Assembly: GCF_003610195.1 (NCBI RefSeq)
Contig: NZ_RAPO01000002.1
Location: forward strand, 1,302,001-1,366,000
Length of the DNA: 64,000 nucleotides
Origin: Halopiger aswanensis
Lineage (GTDB): Archaea > Halobacteriota > Halobacteria > Halobacteriales > Natrialbaceae
Reading direction: 5' to 3'
Shown: positions 45,333-54,336 of the stretch, one piece after another
How positions within the stretch are numbered: the first letter of the stretch is position 1
Layout: every line of letters begins with the position of its first letter
Position numbers and translations under genes: made by a program
Notes under the pieces: generated by a model
What the model was told of the DNA's origin: nothing
Seen by the model: the letters and a program-made list of their open reading frames with translations, nothing else
The model's database searches: none

Positions 45333-45364
45333 GTCACGACGTCACGACGTCACGACGTCACGAC
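45333..45364. repeat. 8-bp tandem repeat, four copies
   Basis: GTCACGAC occurs four times in perfect succession, between the DoxX gene and the 45408 zinc-finger gene. Simple repeats of this kind vary in copy number by slippage. No gene function is evident. Confidence 0.85.
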
Positions 45365-45407
45365 GGAACCGGTCGTCGTGGCCGGCGACGTCGACACTGA
45401 TTTCGCG

Positions 45408-45638
45408 TCAGCAATTTCGTTTTCGGTCCGTTGTCCGATCGTCCTGCGCCGCTCGTTCGTTCGCGGCACGAGCGGACGCGTCCGCGGCCACGACCGAGTG
45501 ACCGGTCTCGGCGTGGTGCTCGATCATCGCCCGATCGAGCACGGGCCGCTCGTCGCGGTCGTCGATCTCGTACGACCAGTCGCAGGTTTCGCAGTAGGCA
45601 CGGGTCACGATACGTGACTGTCGTCCGGCGACTATCAT
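45408..45638 (-). CDS. One-finger zinc protein (CxxC...HHx4H type)
   Basis: 76 residues from ATG 45638; ATG 45653 is an alternative, but a TATTAAT box at 45661-45667 is about 26 bases from 45638. The pattern CETCDWS, then MIEHHAETGHSVV is a small zinc-binding unit. The tail is basic and Ala-rich. It resembles the protein at 48044 (CESCSFE, VHHRETGHEI). Role unknown. It is divergent from the sulfatase gene. Confidence 0.7.
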   Translation of the reverse strand: MIVAGRQSRIVTRAYCETCDWSYEIDDRDERPVLDRAMIEHHAETGHSVVAADASARAANERAAQDDRTTDRKRNC

Positions 45639-45660
45639 CGATCGGATCGACATATTGCCG

Positions 45661-45667
45661 ATTAATA
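45661..45667 (-). promoter_or_regulatory. TATA-like box of the 45638 zinc-finger gene
   Basis: TATTAAT read on the minus strand, about 26 bases upstream of ATG 45638. It decides the start in favour of 45638 over 45653. Confidence 0.4.
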
Positions 45668-45804
45668 GTTCCGGAATCCGACATCGACTCGAGGCGGTCG
45701 AAATCGACGACCGGGCGACCGACGGAGCGTCTCGAGATGACCGGCCCAAGCATGAGGGCGCCGCAGGGCCTATCGTTAACTTCGACGCCGGTGTACCTCA
45801 CCCG

Positions 45805-47316
45805 ATGGCCGACGGCGATACTCCTCCCCGTCCGAACGTGCTGTTCGTCCTCACCGATCAGGAGCGGTACGACTGCAGCGCCCCCGACGGCCCGCCAGTC
45901 GAGACGCCGACGATGGATCGCCTGTCGAGCGAGGGGATGCGTTTCGAGCGAGCGACGACGCCGATCAGCATCTGCACGAGCGCGCGGGCGTCGCTCATGA
46001 CCGGCCGGTTCCCGCACGGCCACGGGATGCTCAACAATAGCCACGAGGCCGACGCGATCCAGCCGAATCTGCCGTCCGAGATGACGACCTTCTCCGAACT
46101 GCTCGCGGAGAGCGGCTACGACTGCAGTTACACCGGCAAGTGGCACGTCGGCCGCGACCAGACGCCCGAGGATTTCGGCTTCTCGTATCTCGGCGGCAGC
46201 GACAAACACCACGACGACATCGACGACGCCTTCCGCGAGTACCGCGAGCAGCGGGGCGTCCCGGTCGGCGAGGTCGATCTCGAGGAGGAGCTGTACACGG
46301 GTGACGATCCCCGCGACGGCAGCGAGGGGACGTTCGTCGCCGCGACGACGCCGATCGACGTCGAGGAGACCCGCTCGTACTTCCTCGCCGAGCGGACGAT
46401 CGACGCGATCGAGCGCCACGCGGCGGGTGAAGGTGAGGACGACCGCGACGGCCCCTTCTTTCACCGCGCGGACTTCTACGGCCCCCACCACCCCTACGTC
46501 GTCCCCGAGCCGTACGCCTCGATGTACGATCCCGACGAGATCGAGCCGCCCGAAAGCTACGCCGAAACCTTCGACGGCAAACCGCAGGTCCACGAGAACT
46601 ACCTCCACTACCGGGGCGCTGACGGCCTCGAGTGGGACCACTGGGCCGAAGCGACCGCGAAATACTGGGGGTTCGTCTCCCTGATCGACGACCAACTCGA
46701 GCGGATCCTCGAGGCGCTCGAGGAGCACGGCCTCGCGGATGAGACGGCCGTCGTCCACGCCGCAGACCACGGCGACTTCATCGGCAACCACCGGCAGTTC
46801 AACAAGGGACCGCTGATGTACGACGACACCTACCGGATTCCGCTGCAGATCCGCTGGCCCGGGGTCGCGGAGCCGGGGTCGGTCTGCGAGGCGCCCGTCC
46901 ACCTGCACGATCTGGCTGCGACGTTCCTCGAGATGGGCAGCGTCGAGGTCCCAGAGGCGTTCGACGCGCGGACCCTCGTGCCGCTGCTCGAGAACGGCGG
47001 CGACCCTGCGGCAGCGTCCACTGACTGGCCCGAGTCGACGTTCGCCCAGTACCACGGCGACGAGTTCGGGCTCTACACCCAGCGGATGGTCCGCACCGAG
47101 CGGTACAAGTACGTCTACAACGGCCCTGACGTCGACGAAGTGTACGATCTCGAGGCCGATCCGGCGGAACTGCAGAACCTGATCGACCATCCCGCGTACG
47201 CGGACGTGCGCCGCGAGTTGCGCGAGCGACTCATCGAGTGGATGGAACGCACCGACGACCCGAACCAGGGGTGGGTACCGAACGTGCTCGAGCGCGCATC
47301 ACGGAGCGAGGACTGA
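45805..47316 (+). CDS. Sulfatase (alkaline-phosphatase superfamily, S1-like)
   Basis: 503 residues from ATG 45805. NVLFVLTDQERYDC has the first metal-binding Asp pair, ICTSARASLMTGRFPHG is the sulfatase signature with C-T-S-A-R (Cys to formylglycine), YTGKWHVG and HAADHGDFIGNH give further ligands. It would remove sulfate from organic sulfates or sulfated glycans. No signal peptide is seen, so it may act in the cytosol. No formylglycine-generating enzyme is in the window. GTTAACT at about 45773 is a TATA-like box. Confidence 0.92.
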   Translation: MADGDTPPRPNVLFVLTDQERYDCSAPDGPPVETPTMDRLSSEGMRFERATTPISICTSARASLMTGRFPHGHGMLNNSHEADAIQPNLPSEMTTFSELLAESGYDCSYTGKWHVGRDQTPEDFGFSYLGGSDKHHDDIDDAFREYREQRGVPVGEVDLEEELYTGDDPRDGSEGTFVAATTPIDVEETRSYFLAERTIDAIERHAAGEGEDDRDGPFFHRADFYGPHHPYVVPEPYASMYDPDEIEPPESYAETFDGKPQVHENYLHYRGADGLEWDHWAEATAKYWGFVSLIDDQLERILEALEEHGLADETAVVHAADHGDFIGNHRQFNKGPLMYDDTYRIPLQIRWPGVAEPGSVCEAPVHLHDLAATFLEMGSVEVPEAFDARTLVPLLENGGDPAAASTDWPESTFAQYHGDEFGLYTQRMVRTERYKYVYNGPDVDEVYDLEADPAELQNLIDHPAYADVRRELRERLIEWMERTDDPNQGWVPNVLERASRSED

Positions 47317-47424
47317 CGGGCGAACCGGAGCGCGGAAGCGTACGTTTACGGTGCCCAAGCGGCTACTGCCGAACATGATTCGTACCGTCGACGCCACCGC
47401 ACTCGAGCGGACGGGGGATGCGCA

Positions 47425-47925
47425 ATGAGCGGGAGCAACCCGCGTCGCGGCTCGAACGCGGCGCCCGATCCCGAGGACCTCCGCGAGGAGGCCGCGGAGT
47501 ACGAAACCATCGCCGAAGGACTCGAGGGTCTCGTCGCGGAGTTGCGGGACGAGCCGCTCAGGCAGACGCGCCTCGAAGGGCTGTTCGACGAGGCGACGAC
47601 GAGCAATCCGAACATCTGGAACACCGTCACCGCCTTCATCGACGTCGAGGACGGCGAGGCGGTCGTCACCGACGAGAGCAAGCTCGCGGAAGGCAGTTGG
47701 GCTCCCGAGATCGTCGAGGGCTGCGACGCCATGGTCACGATCGATGTCCAGCGCGGGCTGATGCCGGACGACTTCAAGTACCTCGTCGGGAAGAAGCTCC
47801 AGGACGAGATCGACGCGTTCCGCCAGCAGGCTGCGCAGGCCCGACAGCGAGCGGCCGATCTCGAGAACGCGGACGAAGACGGCGCCGATGGCAGCGCCGA
47901 CGCCGAACCGAACGGCGACGCGTAA
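47425..47925 (+). CDS. Unknown coiled-coil haloarchaeal protein
   Basis: 166 residues. The N-terminal third LREEAAEYETIAEGLEGLVAEL is coiled-coil-like, a central globular part reads NPNIWNTVTAFIDVEDGEAVV and CDAMVTIDVQRGLMPDDFKYLVGKKL, and the tail KLQDEIDAFRQQAAQARQRAADLE is another helix ending in an acidic disordered piece. I do not recognise it. It is 108 bases after the sulfatase gene on the same strand. Confidence 0.7.
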   Translation: MSGSNPRRGSNAAPDPEDLREEAAEYETIAEGLEGLVAELRDEPLRQTRLEGLFDEATTSNPNIWNTVTAFIDVEDGEAVVTDESKLAEGSWAPEIVEGCDAMVTIDVQRGLMPDDFKYLVGKKLQDEIDAFRQQAAQARQRAADLENADEDGADGSADAEPNGDA

Positions 47926-48043
47926 CGACAATCGAGCCGACGCCGGCGGTCGTCGACTCGCCCGGCGTCGGCGAACCGATCGCACCGTCACACCCTATCA
48001 TTTTGGGATCACGCTCATACGCGGGAGCGATGAACAGTGGTGC

Positions 48044-48250
48044 ATGTCCAGCGACGACCCGGCGCTCGAACAGGGCGAAACCGGGGACGAGACGAAGCAG
48101 TTCCTCGTGAAGTGCGAGTCCTGCTCGTTCGAACGGTCGACGGACGGGCGGGAGGAAGCGACGCGGCTCGGCAACGTCCACCACCGAGAGACGGGCCACG
48201 AGATCGTCGCCGTCGAGGTGCCGCCGTCGGTCGATCCGGAACCCGAGTAA
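48044..48250 (+). CDS. One-finger zinc protein (CxxC...HHx5H type)
   Basis: 68 residues from ATG 48044. FLVKCESCSFERSTDG, then VHHRETGHEIVAVEV is the same small finger as in the 45408-45638 protein (CETC, HHAETGH). Acidic N and C ends. Likely a small regulatory or RNA/DNA-binding protein; unproven. Confidence 0.72.
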   Translation: MSSDDPALEQGETGDETKQFLVKCESCSFERSTDGREEATRLGNVHHRETGHEIVAVEVPPSVDPEPE

Positions 48251-48363
48251 GAGCGCGGTCAACGCGCCCGTCAACGGGGATCGAGAGCCGTCGCTGGAGC
48301 GTTCGTCGGTCGCGGTAACTCGGTAAGGGAGTTCGTTTCTCTGCGCAATTCAGTTAGCGTCGA

Positions 48364-48912
48364 TCACTCGACGATCCGCACTCGTTCGCGTTCGAACCGT
48401 CCGCCGTCGCTCGAGTCGGCTTCAGTTTCGTTACTGTCTGTACCGTCGCTCTCGCCGCCTCCCGACTCCCCCGAGCGCCAGCGCCACGAGCCGACCGCGA
48501 ACGGCTCGAGCGAGACGATCAGGTACGATCGATCGGGCCAGGTCGCCTGCGCGGCATCGGTCGCGCTGGGGCGCGGCGGCCCCTGGGGGTGGGAGTGGTA
48601 AAAGCCGACGATCTCCTCGCCGCGGTCCTCGAGTCGTTCGAAGATCGCGAGTTGCTCCTCGGGATCGATTCGGTACCGCGTTCGCGGCGTCTCGGCGACG
48701 TTTTCCGCGGGATACTGGGATCGCACGCGGCTCCGCCGGGGATCGAAGTCGCCGCCGAACACGCCACAGATCTCGTGCGGGCTGCCGTCGCGGACGCGCT
48801 CGAGAACGGCGTCGCGCACGGCTTCGGGGACGACCAGTTCGGGATCGTCGTCGGGCACGGCGTCGGTACCGGCGGCCGCGGCGTCGGGGTCGGGGTCGGG
48901 GTCGGACGTCAC
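48364..48912 (-). CDS. JAMM/MPN+ metalloprotease (desampylase-like)
   Basis: 182 residues from GTG 48912. The JAMM ligands are E47 (PHEICGVFGG), H106 and H108 (YHSHPQG) and D119 (SATDAAQ). Haloferax HvJAMM1 removes ubiquitin-like SAMPs from proteins, and this is the likely role. The acidic, Gly/Asp-rich tail and N terminus look disordered. The GTG overlaps the stop of the upstream gene by four bases (GTGA). Confidence 0.87.
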   Translation of the reverse strand: MTSDPDPDPDAAAAGTDAVPDDDPELVVPEAVRDAVLERVRDGSPHEICGVFGGDFDPRRSRVRSQYPAENVAETPRTRYRIDPEEQLAIFERLEDRGEEIVGFYHSHPQGPPRPSATDAAQATWPDRSYLIVSLEPFAVGSWRWRSGESGGGESDGTDSNETEADSSDGGRFERERVRIVE

Positions 48913-49898
48913 GGTTCTACGCGAGCGTCGGCGTCGGTATCGGCGCCGGTGTACGCCTCGAGTTCGTCGAACGGCACTGCCATCCGACCGGTTTCGGCGT
49001 CGGACGGGACGACCGACCGATCGAACAGGTCCGGCTGGACGATCGGCGCGAGCGTCTCGAGCGTGTCCACGAGCCGAGGGCCGGGCCGGTTGAGGTAGTG
49101 GTGGCCGTCCATCGCCCAGACGCGGCCCTCCTCGACGGCCGTCAGGTCCGTCCAGCCCTCGCGCTGGGTGAGGTCGGTCCGGTTGGCCGCGGTCTGCTCG
49201 AGGTCGAACCCGCAGGGGGCGACGACGATCAGTTCGGGATCGTACTCCCGAATCGCGTCCCACTCGCGGGGGCGCGATCGCTCCCCGACGTCGGCCAACC
49301 CGTACTCGCCGCCGGCCCATTCGACCAGTTCGGCCGTCCAGTGGCCCGCGATCATCGCGGGGTCGGTCCAGTCGAAAACGGCTACTCGAGGACGGTCCTC
49401 CGGCGCGAGGTCAACGGTCTGCTCCCGGACGCGGTCGATCCTGGCCTCGAGGTCGGCCCGAACCTCGCGAGCGCGCTCCTCCCGGCCCGTCGCGCGCCCG
49501 ATCCGCTCGATGTCCTCGAGAACGTCGTCGACGCTGTGCGGATCGGTCGTCAGAATCTCCGGATCGGCCGAGATTTGTTCGACGGCGTCGGCGACGATCA
49601 CCTCGTCGACCGCGCAGACGTCACAGATGCCCTGCGTGACGATCAGATCCGGATCGAGTTCCTCGAGCGTCTCGACGTCGACGTCGTAGACGCCGTCGGT
49701 TCCCTCGTCGGCGGTCGCCTCGAGCACTTGTTCGTCGATCTCGCTACTCGAGCCGTCGGCGTCGATCCGGGAGCGGGTGATGGCGGGTGCCGACGCGGCG
49801 TCGGGCGGGTAGTCGCACTCGTGGGAGACCCCGACGGGCTCGAGACCGAGCGCGGCGACGATCTCGGTCGCCGAGGGGAGCGTCGTGACGATTCGCAT
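48909..49898 (-). CDS. Periplasmic-binding-fold cobalamin-type protein, no signal peptide
   Basis: 329 residues. The helical-backbone binding fold starts MRIVTTLPSATEIVAALGLEPVGVSHECDYP and continues LDPDLIVTQGICDVCAVDEVIV, typical of the BtuF-related family (COG0614). It begins directly with the first strand, so no lipoprotein or Tat signal is seen and it is probably cytosolic. It overlaps the JAMM gene start by four bases. Transport of cobalamin is the family inference, but the missing export signal argues for another role. Confidence 0.85.
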   Translation of the reverse strand: MRIVTTLPSATEIVAALGLEPVGVSHECDYPPDAASAPAITRSRIDADGSSSEIDEQVLEATADEGTDGVYDVDVETLEELDPDLIVTQGICDVCAVDEVIVADAVEQISADPEILTTDPHSVDDVLEDIERIGRATGREERAREVRADLEARIDRVREQTVDLAPEDRPRVAVFDWTDPAMIAGHWTAELVEWAGGEYGLADVGERSRPREWDAIREYDPELIVVAPCGFDLEQTAANRTDLTQREGWTDLTAVEEGRVWAMDGHHYLNRPGPRLVDTLETLAPIVQPDLFDRSVVPSDAETGRMAVPFDELEAYTGADTDADARVEP

Positions 49899-49961
49899 GG
49901 GAACGGCTACGCGGCGAACGGTGAAAAACGGCCGCCTCGAGCGGCCCGATCAGGGAGAGAA

Positions 49962-50564
49962 TTACAGTTCGTCGCCGGTGTCGTACCCGTTCGCGTCGGC
50001 GTCGGACTCGTCAGCACCGCCGACGTCGTCGGTCGCATCCGTTTCGTCGAATCCGAACTCGTCGGTTGAGTCGGATGAGTCGGCCTCGAGCGCGGACCCG
50101 CCTGCGTCCTCGTCGAGATCGAACTCGTCGGTCTCGAGTTCCTCGCCGCCGACGTTGACCGCGCCGTCTTCGATTTCGATGACGACGCCGTCGTCGTCGG
50201 GGGAGGTGCCGAGCATTCGGTTGGCCGCCGACTCGACCTCGCGGTTGACCTCCCAGACGAACCGGAAAACCGCCTCGAGTTCGGTGCCGGCGGTCCGAAG
50301 TCCCTGTTGGGTTCTGGGGACGTCCTCGGGCGAGAGGGCGTTGAGACTGCGAGCGCCCTCCGGGTGGAGGTACTGGAGCGGGTGGTCGTTGGGCACCTCC
50401 TGCAGGTCGATCTCGAACGACCAGAGGTAGGGCAGCGCCTGCAGCGCGTACCCCTTCGGCTTCGGTGCTTTGCGGCCCGCGACGGAGAAGACGGTCGTCA
50501 GCGCCGTCGTTCCCGCGTCCGTGTCGTAGTAGACGCCCGGCAGTCCCGGTACTGAAACGCGCAT
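49962..50564 (-). CDS. Conserved haloarchaeal protein, unknown function
   Basis: 200 residues from ATG 50564. A globular N-terminal part (1-130) reads GLPGVYYDTDAGTTALTTVFSVAGRKAPKPKGYALQALPYLWSFEIDL and QQGLRTAGTELEAVFRFVWEV, followed by an Asp/Glu/Ser-rich tail of about 65 residues. No catalytic motif. The promoter side faces the SDR gene's end. Function unknown. Confidence 0.7.
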   Translation of the reverse strand: MRVSVPGLPGVYYDTDAGTTALTTVFSVAGRKAPKPKGYALQALPYLWSFEIDLQEVPNDHPLQYLHPEGARSLNALSPEDVPRTQQGLRTAGTELEAVFRFVWEVNREVESAANRMLGTSPDDDGVVIEIEDGAVNVGGEELETDEFDLDEDAGGSALEADSSDSTDEFGFDETDATDDVGGADESDADANGYDTGDEL

Positions 50565-50653
50565 ACTCGAGTCGAGGGACTCACCGGGTGAGAGTGTCTC
50601 GCCGGCAGTCGCCGGCCGGCACTTATAGGCTCGAGCGCGGGACCGCGTACCGC

Positions 50654-51400
50654 TCAGAACCCGTCCGCGAACTTGTCCCGCCGGTTGATGTCGATCTCGC
50701 TGATGCTCGAGTGATCCTGACTCGCGGCGAATCGGATGGCGTCCGCAACCTCCGCGGGGTCGCTCGCCTCGTCCTCGTCGAACACCTCCGCGAACGTCGA
50801 CCCGTCGGTGGTCTCGAACTCCGATCGGACCTCCGCGGGGTTGACGACCGTGACGCCGACGCCCTCGTCGCCGACCTGCGCCGCGACGCTCTTGGCGAAC
50901 CCGCGGACCCACCACTTCGAGGCCGCGTAGACGGGGTTGAACGACCGGGGATACTGGCCCGCGAAGCTGCCGACGAAGATCAGGTGGCCGTTTCGCTTGC
51001 GGACGTGGGGGATCGCCGCCCGCGTGGCGTAGAAGACGCCGTCGACGTTGGTCTCCTGCATCGTCTCGTACGCCTCGGTCGAGAGGTCCTCGACGTCGCT
51101 ACCTCGCGATAATCCCGCGTTGTTCACCAGCACGTCGATCCCGCCGAACGCGTCGACGGTCTCGTCGATCAGCGCGTCGACGTCGTCCTCCCCGCGGACG
51201 TTCGTCGGAACGACCAGCGTCTCGGCGCCGTGCTCGGCCTTGAGATCCTCGGCGATCTCGCGCAGCGGTTCCTCGCTTCTGGACGCGAGGACGACGTCGG
51301 CGCCGGCGGCCGCGAACGCGCGGCAGGTCGCCTCGCCGATGCCGGAACTCGCGCCGGTGACGATCGCAACGTCGTCCTCGAGTCGGTCGCTGTGTGCCAT
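50654..51400 (-). CDS. Short-chain dehydrogenase/reductase
   Basis: 248 residues. AIVTGASSGIGEATCRAF is the NAD(P)-binding TGxxxGxG motif, LVNNAG follows, and the catalytic S...YxxxK is SFAGQYPRSFNPVYAASK (Y and K of YAASK). Alcohol/ketone oxidoreduction is the family role; substrate unknown. Confidence 0.93.
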   Translation of the reverse strand: MAHSDRLEDDVAIVTGASSGIGEATCRAFAAAGADVVLASRSEEPLREIAEDLKAEHGAETLVVPTNVRGEDDVDALIDETVDAFGGIDVLVNNAGLSRGSDVEDLSTEAYETMQETNVDGVFYATRAAIPHVRKRNGHLIFVGSFAGQYPRSFNPVYAASKWWVRGFAKSVAAQVGDEGVGVTVVNPAEVRSEFETTDGSTFAEVFDEDEASDPAEVADAIRFAASQDHSSISEIDINRRDKFADGF

Positions 51401-51516
51401 AGGCGATCCGTCTACCTCGAGGGGGTTCGGTGTTTCCCCGTCCTACCCCGCCCGCTCGCGCCGTAGCCATCCGCTGCCACCCCCGGGCTATTACGTCCTG
51501 ACGGCCTATCGAGCGT

Positions 51517-51807
51517 ATGGCCGATACTGATACCGATCCCGATCCCGACCCAGACGCCGACGACGGAACGACCCGTCCGTGTCACCGCCGCAACTGCGAC
51601 GAGCCGGCGGCGTTCGTCGCTCTCGAGCGGTACCAGGAAGAGACCGGGAAGGGCGCGGTCGAGGCCGAGGCGGCGCTCTGTCACGACCACGCCGCCGAAG
51701 AGCATCCGACGAACCTCGACGGCGCGTACCCGGACTACGTCTTTCGCGTCGAGCCGCTTCCAGAGTCGGAGTCGGCGTTAGAGTTGGAGGCCGACGACAC
51801 CTCGTAA
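51517..51807 (+). CDS. Small acidic Cys/His protein
   Basis: 96 residues. A Pro/Asp-rich start is followed by TRPCHRRNCDEPAAFVALERYQEE, ALCHDHAAEEHP, with C-x4-C and a CxDH pair that could form one zinc site. The tail is acidic. Conserved only in haloarchaea as far as I can judge. Function unknown. Confidence 0.65.
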   Translation: MADTDTDPDPDPDADDGTTRPCHRRNCDEPAAFVALERYQEETGKGAVEAEAALCHDHAAEEHPTNLDGAYPDYVFRVEPLPESESALELEADDTS

Positions 51808-51900
51808 GCGACCCGACTCGGGCGGTGTCCACCGACGAGGACGCGTCAGAAAATCGGTTGCAGTTCCAGTGGCGCTTCCGGTGTCGGACCCGCAGTCCGA

Positions 51901-53433
51901 TCAGTAGCCCTCGAGGGCGTACAGGTCGCCGTACTTCCCTTCGACGTACTCGAGGAAGTGATCGGCCGTGAGTTCCTCGCCGGTCGCCTGCCGGATTAGC
52001 TCCTGGGTCTCGTACTGTTTGCCGTGCTGGTGGATGTTCTCGCGGAGCCAGCCGTTGAGCGCGTCGAAGTCGGCCTCGCGGACGTCGTCGTCGAGGTCGC
52101 CGAGTTCGTCCTCGGCGGCGGCGTAGAGTTGCGCGGCCAGCACCGAGCCCAGCGAGTAGGTCGGGAAGTAGCCGAAGGAGCCGTGCGACCAGTGGATGTC
52201 CTGCAGACAGCCCTCCGCGTCGGTCTCCGGGCGGACGCCCAGGTACTCCTCGTACTTGTCGTTCCAGGCCTCGGGGACGTCCTCGACCTCGAGATCGCCC
52301 GAGATGAGGTCGCGTTCGATCTCGAACCGGATGACGATGTGGAGGTGGTAGGTGAGTTCGTCCGCCTCGACGCGAATCAGGTTATCGTCGTAGACCTGAT
52401 TGGCGGCCTCGTAGGCCTCCTCGGGCGTGACGTCCTCGAGTTCGGGGAACCGTTCGCGGGCGATCGGCAGGAAGTGCTCCCAGAAGGGCCGGGAACGGCC
52501 GACGTGGTTCTCCCAGAGCCGGGACTGGGACTCGTGAACCGAGAGGTCCCGCGCCTCGCCCAGCGGGGTGCCGTAGCCCTCGTCGGGGAGCCCGAGGGTG
52601 TAGTTTGCGTGGCCGAACTCGTGGATCGTCGAGGTGATCGAGCCCAGCAGGTCGTCCTCCTCGAAGCGGGTGGTCACGCGGGCGTCGAACTGCGTGCCCG
52701 AGGAGAACGGGTGCGGCGCCGTATCGAGGCGGCCGCGATCCCAGTCGTAGCCCAGCGAGTCCAGCACGTCCCGTGCCAGCGCCTCCTGATCGTCGTCGTC
52801 GAACTCGCCGGCGAAGGCGTCGGTCGTCAAGTCGGCGTCGCTCTCGTCGATCGCCTCGATCAGCGGGACGAGTTCGTCGCGCAGGTTCTCGAGCACTCGT
52901 TCTGCGGTCTCGAGGTCGATGTAGGGTTCGTACTCGGCGAACAGGACCTCGTAGGGGTCGGCGTCGGGATCGACGTGTTCGGCGTACTCGCGCTTGAGTT
53001 CGACCAGTTTCTCGAGAACGGGCGCGAACGTCTCGAAGTCGTCTTCCTCCTTGGCTTGCTTCCACTTGGGGTGGGCGTTGGCCGTCGTCTCGGAGATTTC
53101 CTCGACCAGTTCCTGCGGGACGCTGGTCTTGCGGTCGTACTGGCGGCGGATCTCGCGGACGACCGCCGCCCGTTCCTCGGAGAGGTCCGCAGACTCCAGT
53201 TCCTCGAGCAACTGGCCGGTCTCGTCGGCGGTCAGCAGTTCGTGGCTGATCGAGGACAGCGTCGAGAGCTGCTGTGCGCGGGCCGGCGTCCCCTCGTCGG
53301 GCATGACGACTTCCTGATCCCAGCGCAGGATGCCGGCGGCGTTGCCGACGTTTGAGATGCGCTGGACGCGCGATTCGAACTCGTCGAAGGTGTCAGTCCC
53401 CTCGCTCTCGCTCCGGGCCTGATCGGTTGCCAT
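51901..53433 (-). CDS. M32 carboxypeptidase
   Basis: 510 residues from ATG 53433. The M32 metal motif is HEFGH (H271, E272, H275), with ILRWDQEVVMP near the N terminus and IHWSHGSFGYFPTYSLG in the C-terminal half. These mostly helical enzymes remove C-terminal residues from peptides, usually in the cytosol. Length fits the family. Confidence 0.95.
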   Translation of the reverse strand: MATDQARSESEGTDTFDEFESRVQRISNVGNAAGILRWDQEVVMPDEGTPARAQQLSTLSSISHELLTADETGQLLEELESADLSEERAAVVREIRRQYDRKTSVPQELVEEISETTANAHPKWKQAKEEDDFETFAPVLEKLVELKREYAEHVDPDADPYEVLFAEYEPYIDLETAERVLENLRDELVPLIEAIDESDADLTTDAFAGEFDDDDQEALARDVLDSLGYDWDRGRLDTAPHPFSSGTQFDARVTTRFEEDDLLGSITSTIHEFGHANYTLGLPDEGYGTPLGEARDLSVHESQSRLWENHVGRSRPFWEHFLPIARERFPELEDVTPEEAYEAANQVYDDNLIRVEADELTYHLHIVIRFEIERDLISGDLEVEDVPEAWNDKYEEYLGVRPETDAEGCLQDIHWSHGSFGYFPTYSLGSVLAAQLYAAAEDELGDLDDDVREADFDALNGWLRENIHQHGKQYETQELIRQATGEELTADHFLEYVEGKYGDLYALEGY

Positions 53434-53608
53434 GGCCGGTGGTACACGAGGAACCGGTATCAACCTCGTGGTTCCGGGCAGTTTCGAGGGGGCTCGAGCC
53501 GGCCGTGTTCACCGACCGTAGCCGGCAGCCGAGCCGTCGCGTAAAATCACAGCGGAACGTGCAAGCCGTGAACTGTTCGTCCTCGCTGACGAATCGACGC
53601 GCATACGT

Positions 53609-53965
53609 ATGGTCCTCGCATCAGCCGTCGTCTTCATCGCCAGCCTCCTCATCGGGGCGCTCGGCATCTACGTCGGCGCGCGCGTCATCGTCGGCGCAGC
53701 GGACTACGACCACGCGATCGTTACCGCGTTGATCGGGGCGATCGTCTGGGCGCTCGTCGGCTTCTTCATCGGCTGGATTCCGCTGTTGGGGCCGATTCTG
53801 GCGCTGCTCGCGTACATCGCGGTGATCAATCTCCGATACCCCGCCGGCTGGACCGCCGCGGCGATGATCGGCTTGGTCGCGTGGGTAACCGTGCTGGTGG
53901 CGCTGTACGTCCTCGCGGCGCTGGGCATCACCGGATTCAACGCGGTCGGCGTGCCGGGCCTCTAA
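53609..53965 (+). CDS. Four-helix small membrane protein
   Basis: 118 residues: VLASAVVFIASLLIGALGIYVGARV, HAIVTALIGAIVWALVGFFIGWIPLLGPILALLAYIAVI and WTAAAMIGLVAWVTVLVALYVLAALGI give four hydrophobic segments with few charges. Common haloarchaeal membrane protein of unknown function. Confidence 0.8.
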   Translation: MVLASAVVFIASLLIGALGIYVGARVIVGAADYDHAIVTALIGAIVWALVGFFIGWIPLLGPILALLAYIAVINLRYPAGWTAAAMIGLVAWVTVLVALYVLAALGITGFNAVGVPGL

Positions 53966-54036
53966 GGAGCGAGCGGCGTTGGCTGCAGTCAGACCCAGAG
54001 CGTTATCCGATGCGACCCCGTCATTCGACACGATCG

Positions 54037-54324
54037 ATGGGTTTCTTCGAGAATCTGGGTCGGAAAGTTGGAGAGTTTACGCACGAAGCGAAACAGGCGG
54101 CCGACGAGGACGCAGCTTACGCCTGTACGGACTGCGGCGAGCGCTTCTACACAGCCCGCGAGGAGTGTCCGGCGTGTGGCAGCGACGCGATCGTCGAGCG
54201 CCAAGCGAGTTCGACGGCCGAAGACGCTGATACCGACTCGAGCTCGAGTTCAGATTCAGGTTCAGAGTCGACTCCTGACCCGTCCGCAACCGACGACCCG
54301 AAGGACGGAGAGTCCACCGAGTAG
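54037..54324 (+). CDS. Small zinc-ribbon protein with Ser/Asp-rich tail
   Basis: 95 residues from ATG 54037. After an amphipathic helix (GFFENLGRKVGEFTHEAKQA) comes one zinc ribbon CTDCGERF...CPACGSDA, then a Ser/Asp tail. The N-terminal helix resembles the start of many small haloarchaeal zinc-ribbon proteins. Function unknown. Confidence 0.78.
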   Translation: MGFFENLGRKVGEFTHEAKQAADEDAAYACTDCGERFYTAREECPACGSDAIVERQASSTAEDADTDSSSSSDSGSESTPDPSATDDPKDGESTE

Positions 54325-54336
54325 CGGCCCGCCCGC

